Of a DNA stretch of 64,000 bases, positions 47,301 to 59,300 are shown one piece after another. Numbering within the stretch: the stretch's first letter is position 1; each line of letters opens with the position of its first letter. The notes under the pieces are model-generated. The model worked only from the letters and a program-made list of their open reading frames with translations. It did not search any database and had not been told where the DNA came from. Source of the stretch: Trebouxia sp. TZW2008 (taxonomy: Eukaryota > Chlorophyta > Trebouxiophyceae > Trebouxiales > Trebouxiaceae); NCBI GenBank assembly GCA_002118135.1, contig BDIU01000205.1, positions 124,001-188,000 on the forward strand. Direction: 5' to 3'. The position numbers and the translations under genes are program-made.

Positions 47301-50300
47301 GTCTGTCCTGAGCACGTCCAGGGTAAGCAACCATTTGCCCAGTCACATTCCATCTTGTCTTGCAAGGTTGCCTTCAGCTTATTGTCATGCTTGTTCATGC
47401 CACATTCTGCATTTCAATGGCTCAGTCCCATTTTGTACGAAACTGCCCCAAATGTGCCATCTCAACCCGATTGTCCCCATCATCATGCTTGGGGTGGGGC
47501 TTCGTAATCCTGCTAGGTGCATACAGACGCAGTGAACTGCCTCCAAGTCATTCTGCCTAAAGCCATGTTGTACTAGCAGACATATGACGTCACTTCGTGC
47601 AAATGGAAAGCTGCCATCTGACCACTTGAGTGGTTCCAGCCACTTGTGCATTTGACCAAAACCATGTTTCACAGACAGCCCTTGGGCCACACACCCTTAG
47701 CACCTGTGCTAAGATGTGGAATGCACTTTTGTCATGGTTGCAGCTGTTGTCATAGTTGCTTCTGCTGCTGCTTCTGCTGCTGGCGCTCGCATGAGTGTTA
47801 TCATCTTTCACATTTGCAGGCAATGGCAAGTAAGAAGGGTGCCATGCGGGCGCTGGGGCGAGTGGTGCGCAATGACGAAGCAGCCAATGAGGTGGTGGCC
47901 GCGGGTGGCCTGGTCCCTATCATTACCCTATTGGACTGCAATGACAACTCAGTGGTCAGGAGGTAAGCTCTGCCCTGACATTCCAAGGCTTGTTGAATAG
48001 TCTTGAACACTCAACACTGACTGTGAATGTGTCCGTGTTGACGCTCATTGACAATAGTGAATGTTGGTGTCGACATGCATGATGCTGGACATAAACTGTT
48101 TTGGCAAAGCAAGACTCTGACTCCACGTATGCCCAGCATCTGTGGCGGACAGTTCAGTGCCTGTTGTACATGCCGCTGCTGTTGCTTGCAGCACCAGTCA
48201 GCTGTGTACTTCACACTACTCAACACGGGAGAGTGCTGCAAAGAGAGGAACAGGTTTTCAGTGCTGGTGTTGAGAAGCTTCTGTCTGGTCATTGTGGCGG
48301 TCTCTGCAGATGCTTGATTATCGTCATCATTTATATGCTTGTCAGTGAGGTCCATGAACTCCTCAAGAGCATCCAGGAAATGTGCAGTGCTTGTTCAAAG
48401 GCACCAACTGTCAATGCACAATAAATCTCATTTGTTTGGCCATCTGTGCAGGTGTCTGATGGCGCTGTTTTTCATGCATGCGGACAAAGGGGTGCTGCAA
48501 GGAGAGGTTGTGTCAGCGGGTGCAGTGCCTGGCGTTATCAAGCTGTGCAGCAGTGCTAACTCTGAAGTGCAAGCAGTATCAGTCATTGGCATCCAGAGTT
48601 TTCTGGTCTAACCACTGTACCATTTATGCAGGTGCTTGATGGCGCTGTATTTCATTGGAGCGGACAAGGAAGTGCTGCAAGGGGAGATTGTGTCAGCAGG
48701 TGCAGTGCCTGGTGCCATCAAGCTGTGCAGCAGTGCCAACTCTGAAGTGCAAGCAGAGGCGGCTGATCTGCTCAAGGTGGGCTTGTTCATTTCTATGAGC
48801 ATTCACTTTGGGGAGTTGGCACAGTCAATACTGCTATTGAGCCAGGGCTGTAAGGTGGCTAAGTCATGTCCCCTGGAGTTGTGGCTGCTTGTCTTGAATG
48901 CCAACTATGCCTTACGGAGTCAAGCGTACCAGTGGGTTGAAGCCCAGCTGCCACTACTGACAAGATGGCTGTGTTGTGTCGCCTCAGGCCGTGCTGCTTG
49001 CATTGACTGGCAGCCCTGCTCAACGGAATGCGCTGAAGCCAGGCAGCATTTGTTATTGTGTGGGCTTTTGCTTGCTGATGAGGACTTTTGCAGTGGCAGG
49101 GCCGATCGCGTGTTTCTTGTGTGATTAGGCATTGCTGTACCTGGTTGCAGGTGCTAGCACGCAATCCAAGAGCAGCTGTGACCATAGTCCAGGCAGATGC
49201 ACTGCCAGCATTGGCCATGACTGCTGGAGAAGGCCTCACAGAGCGTGCCCAAACCAATGCTATCAAGGTATACCCATTGACCTGCATGTCGCAGAGTGAG
49301 TACTGGACTTTGCTTTCAGAACCTGCCACGCAGTTGCAGCGTGCTGATCATGACATCATATGACTCAACGGATGGAGGGCACCATTATGCTCTTGAGCAT
49401 GGAAGCGTGACCTTTACCTTCCCTGAGCCTTGTGCCAGCATGCACACACGCTCATGGACATGCCACCTGTCATGCTGTGCAATGGCTGTAGTATCAGCTT
49501 TGAAACAGTTGCAAGCTTAATTTATTGCCTTTCAATGCCCTTACGCCTGCTGCCTTTGGATTTAACAATAGTCTGAGTACTGGCTTTTCTGAAGCTGACT
49601 TGCTTGTTATACTGCCATATGTCCAGAAGACGATCTCACCAAACTTCATTTTGTCACAGGCCATACAGAGGCTGGCAGGGACTCACAGCGTGGAGGCCAT
49701 GGTCTGGAACAGCCCTGCTGGCCGCTTCCTGGACCCACAGGTATGCCAAAGTCTTGAGTAATTTGACCTGCTTCTACTGACAGAAGCTCCTGTTATGATG
49801 TCAAAAGGCACAAACCCTTCAAACTTTTTACTCATACGCATAGCTGTAACCAAAGTCAGCCAGTTTTTACAGTAAGCCTGAGTCTGCTGATCTGTTACAT
49901 GTGAGCGTATCATGCCATTGCCATGTCTCATGTGCAACAATACAATGTGCTGCGAGGCATTGGTAACTCACAACAATCTCCTACACCCTTTGCTTTTGGA
50001 CCTTATGCACTGGATACTTCAAGCAGCATAAGGTATGGGCTGCTGTGCTTATCAACTACTGGGTAAAGTGGTTTTCGCAATTTTGCACGTGTACCGTAAC
50101 AAACCAACGAAGTATTGTACGTGGTGCAGGTTGGAGCTGCCACCAGCACAGTCACAGGTGCTGGCGGTATTGAGCTGGCAAAGCAGTATTCTGACGGGCA
50201 AGCCCTGCTGCAGCATGAGAGGGACCCGCCTGGACATGAGGCTGCACCCAAGTAAGCACACTATTTTCTTTGCAAACCCACAATGCTGTTGTTTTTGCAA

Positions 50301-53300
50301 AGATCGAGCCTACAGCAAAGCAAGCACAATGGTTTCTGCTGCAGGCCTTTGGGCTACGTTGCGTATGTGCCATGCTGTTGTCTACAAGCCCTTGTGTGCT
50401 GCGCCTGTCCTCTGCCTGCTGTTCAGCCTGATATTGCCCTACTAGTATAGCTTCTGCTTGGACCATATGAAATTCAATCAAAGACATCACTTTGTTCACG
50501 CCACTGACATAATCTCTGACCCTTGGTTGCAGAACTGCACTGTTTGGGGATGACGTAACCACCCTTGCTCTATTGCCATTTCAGAGAAGTTCCAACTGTT
50601 TTTCTTGGCCTTGTCCTGTTCTGCCTCAAACTGGGGATGTATGTATGCAGGGGTGTGCAAGGGAAGGGCCTGGTTGCCCCATTAGTCCACCTTTTAGTCA
50701 GCGGGGGCCCTTCTGATCAGGCCCGCGCTGCACGTGCCCTCAGCAACATGGCCACTGACTCCTCTGTCAAGGAGCAGATAGTTGCAGCAGGTATGGCATC
50801 GCCGACACACTGTGTTTTGCATGAGCCTTCTGCATTTGCACATTCTTGCTGCAAAGTAGCATATAATTTCTGCAGGTTTGGCATCACCCTGCACCATGCT
50901 TTGCATGAGCCTTTTCTGCTTGAAGTGCATTTTGCGTGAGCGACACAGCTGACTCTTCTGTGAAGGAGCATAGTTGCTGCAGGTTCAACACTGTGCTGAG
51001 CAGGAGTCTTTCTTGTTCAGCCTACTTTTTGCCTGAACAGAGTTGCTCATGACCGCTTCTCATGCCTTTGCTCAGATCTGCCACTGTGTAGCGCCTCGCT
51101 GTTCTGTCAGACTTGATCCAATGCAACAGCTGCGTTCATTTGTGCATTGTACATGTGTGCTGTGCACTCATCCTGCCCGCAGCAAGCACGTGTCATACCC
51201 TAGACATGCTGGTGCCCATCAATAGCCATAGCCACATGATTTTGAGCTGTTTGTATGCTGACGGGTTTTGCATGATCTGCAGGTGCTGTGCCAATGCTGA
51301 TTGAGATAGTGAAGGAGGGCAGCAGTGCAGTGCAGAGTGCTGTTGTAGCTCTGGAGAAGCTATGCTCCCATGCGTCAGGTTGGCCATGCTCCTCTTGCCA
51401 AAATGCCCTTTCGGCTAGAGCTCTTTCCAACCAAGAATTTGATGTTGCTTATTGCTGTCATTTGCCAAAGGCCCCAGAGCGCAGCTCCTGCATGGCATCA
51501 ATCACCTCCTGTGCAAGGGTGTCAGCCAGCATCTGGAGCTCCTCTGCCTCACGCTAATGTTGCAATCCATCAGCACCTCAAGGAGAATCTATGACCCTGC
51601 CAAGCGCATGCAGAAGCAGATGCACTGTAGATTGTAGACCACCGGTCACAGTGCAATATTCACAGGGAGTTCAGCAAGCCACCCTGGCAGATAATTCCCT
51701 GTTGCAGACTAAGTTTATGTAGCAGCTGCAAAACTGCTGAAAACACGCGTCAGCTGGGCTGCTGAGCAAGGCCAAATGTGTGCTTGCACGCAGCAAAGCC
51801 ATGGTGAGTGGAGTAAGTGAAAGTGACATTCTTGCACTGCTGTTGACCACAGTTTCCTGGCTGTGTGCTTGCGGTTTGTGCAGTGTTGAAGCGTGGCGGC
51901 ATTGCTGCGCTGCTGGGTTGAAGAGCAGCCCCTGCACGCTGACTCTACATGGCACAGCAGCTGCAACTCTGCTTGGCTGATGTCTTGGCTTTGCTGCTAA
52001 GTGATGCTGTTTGCATGCTTGCAGGTAGTGAAGCTATGATGAAGCATGGTGGCATTGCTGCATTGCTGGAGCTGCTGAATGATGGTCACCTGGAGGCGTG
52101 GGCCAGCGCTACCCATACCCTTCACATGCTTTGTACCTCCACGCCCTCCGCCACCCTCATGATCATGCAAGCAGGTATGATCCTTGACAAAGTCTTTGGG
52201 TGATGCATTTGCCTTGTGTCTTCAAAAGACTTGCTGAATAATGCTCATCTTGAGGCTTGGGCCAGCGCCACCCACACCCTACATATGCTGTGCACTTCCA
52301 CACCCTCTGCAACCTCATGATCATGCAAGCAGATAATACGTCTCAGTCGATTTCTGAAGTGTATGTCCTGGCACACGCTGCCCTCCCCCCTCTGCTGAGC
52401 CCCTCGTGTCTCCGGCTGTTATAATTGTGCAAGCAGACATGACTGACGGTCATACATTGCAATTGCAATGGTCATTAAGGTGAAGGGTTGTTTGCACCCA
52501 TGATAAGTCAGCAAAAGAGATAGAGATAGGGAGAATGCATGCTGTGGTTAGCCAACAAGACTGATTGCGTGTGTCAAACCCTGATCAAATATCGAGATGA
52601 TGAAGGCAATCAAGAACAAACTTGAACACCTGCATACGATCCCTTTGCAAGGTGATTTGCTGACTGCAGGCGGAGTGACAGCACTGATGCATGCTTGTGC
52701 TGGCAGCCCAGCAGAGCTTCAGATTGCAACACTAACAGTCCTACGTCAACTGGTTGCTCAGCCAACAGGGCCTGACGCTTTCCTGGTGGCTCGAGCCATT
52801 CCTCTTCTTGCCACACTGCAGCACTCGCTTGTTGGGGAGATCAATGTTGCTGCTACCAAAATTCTGGACAGAATCTCAGCAAGCAGTGGCTCTGCTGAAG
52901 AAGCTATTGCAGAGGAGCATTCAGTCCAGGTGCGTGGGCCTTTTTTACACGCTGTGCTGTTTTTCGTGCGAATGTGTCACAATGCAAAGCACTCATAGAG
53001 CTTGACATTCTGGACATACTTTCAGACAACAGTGGCTCTACTGATACAATCTTAGCCAGCTTTTTTCTGCTGAAGAAGCTGGTGAGCGTTCAGTTCAACT
53101 GTGTGAGATTTCTGCTGCATATGCCTTGCTTCTGCTTGTGCGACAGCTACAGCAAGCTTGAAACATGATTTCAGTTGCTGAATGCCACTTGCACAACAGC
53201 AACCGGCTGTAGGAAGCTCTCATTGCACTTTGCCAAAAGGTGTGAGGGGTAGAATTGAGATGCGGGGGGTGGCAATGGGGGTGCTGCCCCCCCTGGAGGC

Positions 53301-56300
53301 TTTCAGCTCTTGCACTGGCCCTATCTTTACCCAACAAATGTCAGTTCCCAGAGGCAGGAAGCTGTAGGAAGCTCTGATTGTGCTTTGCAGGAAGGAGTAA
53401 ATGACATGGTGGAGCAGCTACGGGTGGCTGTCGTGGTGCTGCCTACTCTGGAGGCTGCCTTCAGGCTTGTTCCCAGATCAGTCTTCCTTGTCTCTCATGC
53501 GGTAAGCATTCAATCAGAGTGTTGACTGCTTCCTGCAAAACATTGCATCATCTTTTGTACAGTGAGCAGCTGGTGCTCTTTCAAAGCAGCCTTCAAGCTT
53601 GTGCCCAGATTGGTCTTCCTCATCTCCCATGCAGTAAGCACCCAGTCCCTGCTTTGAGAGCCTTTTGGAACTTTGCAGCGGCTGCTTTCAGGCTTGTCTC
53701 CAGATCAGTCTACCTTGTCTTGCATGCAGTAAATTCCACATCCTGAAGTGCCTGGCACAATAATAAGTGTTTCATATTTCTGTCTGCAATTTTGCTTAAA
53801 GCAGCCTTGTACGTACACCATGCAGTAAACACCCAGTCACGCCCTCTGATTGCTGCGAAAGTCTTTAATGTATTGCTTTTGGTGTGACTCGGCTGCTGTT
53901 TGCTCACATTAGCTTCATGCTGGCGTGAGATCCTTGCTGCCTGTGTTGCATCATCTTGCTAAATTCCTGCCTGCATTTGCTGCTGTCATGCCAGGCATGC
54001 GAAATTTGGAAGTCCTATGTGCTGACAGACTTTGGCTGGGTAATGCAGGCTGATCGTCTTGGTGCTGCTCCAGCTTTTGATGCTGCTGCTAAGATTGGCG
54101 AGTTACACACGGAGGCGCTTTCTCTACAGGTATCGTGCCGACTTTTTACAGCCTCGGATTTGGCAATGACTTTCATCCTGCATTACATGCCCTCAGTAAA
54201 CACGACCTGTCTTGACTCGTCGTCTCAGAGCTAGCTTGAGCAGCATGTGATGCAGATCCATGTTGCTTGCCACGTCAAGATTGCTGTGTCTGTGGTCAGT
54301 CTCCAATGCACTTGATGTTGGCAAGAGCAGTCTTTGGCATTGGCGCTTTTTACTTTGATCTGCAATGTTGTGTGTGAACTGTCCTGACTCTGGGTATGGA
54401 TTGTGGCAGGCTCTAGGGCCTGAGGAGGGTCAAGCCTTCCTGGACATAGGGTCTGGCACAGGCTACCTCACAATGGTTGCAGCCAATTTGGTGGGCCATA
54501 CTGGCAAGGCTGTGGGTCTTGAGGTAGGCAATGATAACTCCAGTCTGATGGTGACAAAGTTGTTTGCGCAGAGCCCTGACACCTACTCTGCTCGCTGACA
54601 CATTGGTGACATGAATATTGCATCAGTCTCCAATCTCTAGGAAGACATGTACACAATGAGCTGTTGATGAACGTTCCTGTCTTCAATCATACTGTGCTGT
54701 CTTGGGCAAATGTCCCAAAATGGCATCATCGTCTTAGATTTGGGATCATGTTGATTGCTGAAATATCAGACCCACATAACCCTTTGCCCTCCTGCACAGG
54801 GATCCCAAGCACTTCAAGTTCTGCTGCTGCATTTGTGGCAAGGTGCATGCTTGGGTTGCCTTCACTTGTTGCCTTGCACAGATAAATGATGCTTTTCCGT
54901 ACTGTACAGTTGGAGCAAGCAGCCGTAGAGTATGCCTGCAGCAAGCTGCACCAGGTGAAGAAAAGCCGCGGCCTGCCTGCACTGTCTGCCACGTTCCTCA
55001 GAGGCAACATTTTCAGTGAGCACTGGTGTGAGCAGCTGGGCGGACCCTTTGACTGCGTCCATGTGGGTGGTAGCTGCTCTAAGGACAAGATCAACTACCT
55101 CATGCGCCTGGTCAAACAAGGTACACACCAATTCTGCTTTCTTGAAGCATTCCTGTCAACCTTCCTGTAGACATCGTGCTGGAAAGTGATCATGTTTGAG
55201 GATTGGTGCGAGCGGCTTGGAGGACCCTTTGACTGCGTTCATGTGCGCGGCACCTGCTCCAAGGACAAGATCGACTACCTCACGCGCCTGGTCAAGCAAG
55301 GTAGGCCAGCAAGCATCTGAGAATATGGCAGACGGCAGCATCAATGCTCGCATTATCTGTATATGCAAGTCAGGCTGCTGATTGTTGTCCACCGTCAAGT
55401 CACTGACACTGTTGCTGTTGTGTTTATTTGAGACAGTACAGCAAGTCCTTTCACTGTACCAACGCAAGCAGCAGCTACTGGAGAGGTCTCTGGAAGCTTC
55501 AAGCCATTTGTATAATGTGATATGCTGCGTCACATGTCAGCAGGTAGTCTTTGGTGTCAAGCATGGTTCAGTGTCAGCCCCACATCTGCTTATGTTATTG
55601 CTGCTATTGTCATCACGCATTTGTGCTGCTGCAGGCGGCAGGATGACAGTCCCGTGTGAAGGGCAGCTCCTGCTGATGACGCCTCCTTTTGATGGCCTGG
55701 TACCTGAGCCTATTGTGCTGGGCACAATGTCGGCTTGCCCTGGCCTGTTTGATGAACATGGCAAGCAGGTCAAAACTTCACTATGTTGTTGTTCAACTGT
55801 GTCGCTTGCCCACACATCAGTCGATGACGGCACAGGCAGCTTTGCATCCGTTGCACATCTGTGTATCAGCGAATTCTGAGTTATTGTCACAATGCTGTCA
55901 GTCAGTCAACTAATCCAACAAACAAGGTTGCTGTCTTTGGGTTTCAGCAGGAGCATGCACAATTGACACATACCAGTTGAAACATGTTCTGCTCACAATT
56001 ATGCCAGTATGCGAAATGCATTGTCTCAAGCCCACACAAAGTTGTGCCATTATGCGAAATGCATTGTCTGAAGCTCACATGAATTGGGCCCTGACAGTTT
56101 GGCAAACGCTACAGATGGCAGAGGAATGGTATGGCAACGTGACACAGCAGTCGTCACAGCAGTCCACCACCATGCCTTGGCAACCCCCCACCCCTATCAA
56201 GCACCCCTGGTCTGAGGGTAGCATCACCCCCCTCACAGACGCTGCAGGCGACCACCATGCCTCTGGCAGGTGAGCTTGCATGTCAATAATCAACCACAAT

Positions 56301-59300
56301 GGTTGCATAATTGCAGCCTTCACAGTGCTTAGATGCATGCTATTGTTACTTGGTAGTGCTGCAAGCAACCCATACCAAGCACTACTGGTCTGGCGTGAGG
56401 GTAGCATCACCCCCCTGACAGATGCTGCAGGGGATCATCATGCCTCAGGCAGGTGAGCTGACAGCATCTTGCATGCATACTTACAGCATTAGACCATCAT
56501 TTGTGTGCTGAGGTGCATATTGATGCAATTTTGGTGCATCAACATCATGCCTGCACATGTGCACCCCTGCGTGCATCACTGCCTGCAGCCTGCTTCAGCA
56601 TGGACACTTTGTCATGGGTCAGGAGATGTCATCTCAGGGACCAGTGGCAACTGTGACATCCTGTAGGACGGTGCTTTACGAGGGCATAATGTTGCAGGGC
56701 GCTTCAGCTGAGTGACCTGTCAGTTGTCACACCTGTGAACAAAGTCTCATGGGTCTTGCAGAACCGTGTTGCATGGGGGCAGATTGCCAGGAGGGCCCCC
56801 AGCTGAGCACCTGCCTTCTGACCAGCTGGGCCGAGAGGCGCGCTTTGCCCATGTGTATGACCAGGGCAGTGCTCCAAGCGATGCGACTTCTGATGAAGCT
56901 GAAGGGGAGGCACATGGCTGGCTCATTGCCAGGTCAGTGAGAAACTTGTCATCTTCCCAGCGCACAAGGCTCTCAGACAATTTGACTGCTTTGCAATGGT
57001 TGTCTGTATAGCATTGTTCCAGATTCAGGGCCACTCAGGCTGCCTAAGGTATTCATTTGAGCATGTCGCAGGCAAGCCTGGTCTGTCTTGTGCAGAATGC
57101 AGTGCACTTGGCATCGCATTGCTGGGGGCACTGCCTTGATTATACATATGTATATGGCGCAGCAAGCGAGCCTGGCCCAACATGCAAGGGACCCTTGATG
57201 GAACTGAAAAGGGAGGCACACAGCAAAACCTGGTGTGATTTCATTGTCCATTCAATGGTGTGATTTCGTTGTCCATTCAATGATGTGCTATTGCAGGGAG
57301 GACATCAGCATTTGCCGTACCTCAGAGAACAAGAAGTGCCGCCTTGGAGAGGGTGGTTTTGGAGTGGTGTACAAAGCCCTTATGAATGGGGTGGATGAGG
57401 TTGCAGTCAAGCTGGTGAAAGCTGACAAACCCACCAACAAGGAGTTGCTCCTGTTCCACAAAGAGGTACAAAAGCAGCGCCAGGATGCTGTGGGCGGTTG
57501 TGAAACAAGCCTGTTGTTGTTTGTGAAACAATGCTGCTTGATTACTACACACGTACTTTGTTGGATCAAAAATTGGTCAAGGCTAACAAGCTCAGCAACA
57601 AGGAGCTGCCCCTTTTCCACAAAGGTGTGTTTGCAAAGCCAGCATGCAGCAAGCAGCTGGTTCAGTTCAAGCCCTTGGTAGGGGTCAAGGATGTTTCACA
57701 AGCGCTTCATTGTCTCCACACATAAAAACTCCCATGCTGGGTTGGCAAAGCAGTTGCACTTGAGCACCTCAGGCAGGTGCACACAATACATTTGTCCATA
57801 GAAAGTCGGCTCTGTGATGAAGGTCTGCGCAATCTCATGGCTATCTTCAGCCTTGTGATCAGCAAAGCAGGCTTTATTAGTCTTCAGTTTTGACTTTGCG
57901 CTCACAAACTGGTCAAAAAGCGAAACCTGGCTGTGCAAGCAAATTCGTGCAGTATTGATGGTCAATCTGAGACTCAGACCGCCTAACTAGTGACACCAAA
58001 GACCCCTAGTCTTGGTCAAAGTAGCTGAAGTGAACAGCTTGAGCAACTGAACCCACTTCGCTCCAAGGCTAGGAGGCTTTGATGTCGCTTCATTGACAAG
58101 TGGATGTCACAACCGCAATGAGGTGGCTGTAGAGAGTCTCAAGAAACCCTGCTGCGCAAGCATATAGGTACAGTGGAAACCCATGTCACTGTAGGACCCA
58201 GACTGCCTATGTAGTGACATGAAAGGCTCCTGGCCTGCTGGCAAACTAGCCGACCTGAACAGCTTGAGCGACGGCAGCTTACTTGCGTTCAGGTCAGGAG
58301 CTCCCTGTGACACTTCATTGGCAATTTGGGTGTTGCACTGGCAATGAGGTGCCTGCAGCAGGCCTGTGAGCACAGCAGGGTCCAGGTCCAGACCAATTAT
58401 TCAGTGTGCAATGATTTCAAAACTTGCCATAATCTCTTGTGTTCAAAAATGGCTTCGTGAGGTTACTGCATGCACCTGCTTGTGTTGCACTAATCACCTT
58501 GACTGCCAGCTCTCACATTCTTGGGGACAAATGCTGTCTGTGGCTGTGTATAGACCAACAGCTGATATATCAATTTTCCCAGCTGTGCAGATCAGACAAA
58601 AATTGCTTTGATCGAACAGAATTTGCTGAAGCCCAGATCTGCTGCCCCCAATTTTGCAATGAGTGGACGGGAAAGTGTGCCACTTGCAGGTCCGGGTGTT
58701 GCGCACACTGCACCACCGCAACATTGTGCAATTTTATGGAGCATGCCTGGAGCCCAGCAGCATGTTCTTTGTCACAGAGCTCATGAAGGTAAACACATTG
58801 CTCATTCTCAAAGCCGTCTTACAATGGGATGTTGCATGATTATCCATATCACTCATCTATCCAGATTTGCATTGTTTTTTATAGAGCTCAGCAAGGCAGG
58901 CTGTAACATTGCAAAGCATGCTTCCTGTGGTCTTTTCATAGATTGCAAAAGGTCCTGGCGCCACTTGTCTGCATGGCCTTTGCAATGACTGCTATCATTG
59001 TGTTTGATGCTTGAATATCTCAACTGGTGTGTGTAGAGCTGTTCTCCTTTGTTATTGCTGTATAAGCTGTGTCTGTTTCATCTGTTTTTGTGCGCTGCCT
59101 CATGCACACAGTTTTGTGATGATGCTGCCATGCAATTGTGTCTGCCTGCCAGTCAGTGATGGCAATCCTGCTTGTTTCTTGCTTCATCGTAAGCACTTGG
59201 GATGAATGCATCACGATTTCAGCATCCATGTTATCCAGATACCAGAATGACGCTATGACCTATCTTGCGTTGATTCTGAATGTCATTGTTATGCCTGTGA

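Noticed and set aside
46684..47346. Series of 60-85-codon minus-strand open frames
   Set aside because: They are antisense shadows of the same tandem ghost exon and repeat because the DNA repeats.
52929..53391. Gene boundary between the Armadillo part and the methyltransferase part
   Set aside because: Exon 53391 enters in the phase left by exon 52929, starts mid-domain at an acceptor, and no stop or promoter-like spacing is seen. A separate start at its internal ATG remains possible.
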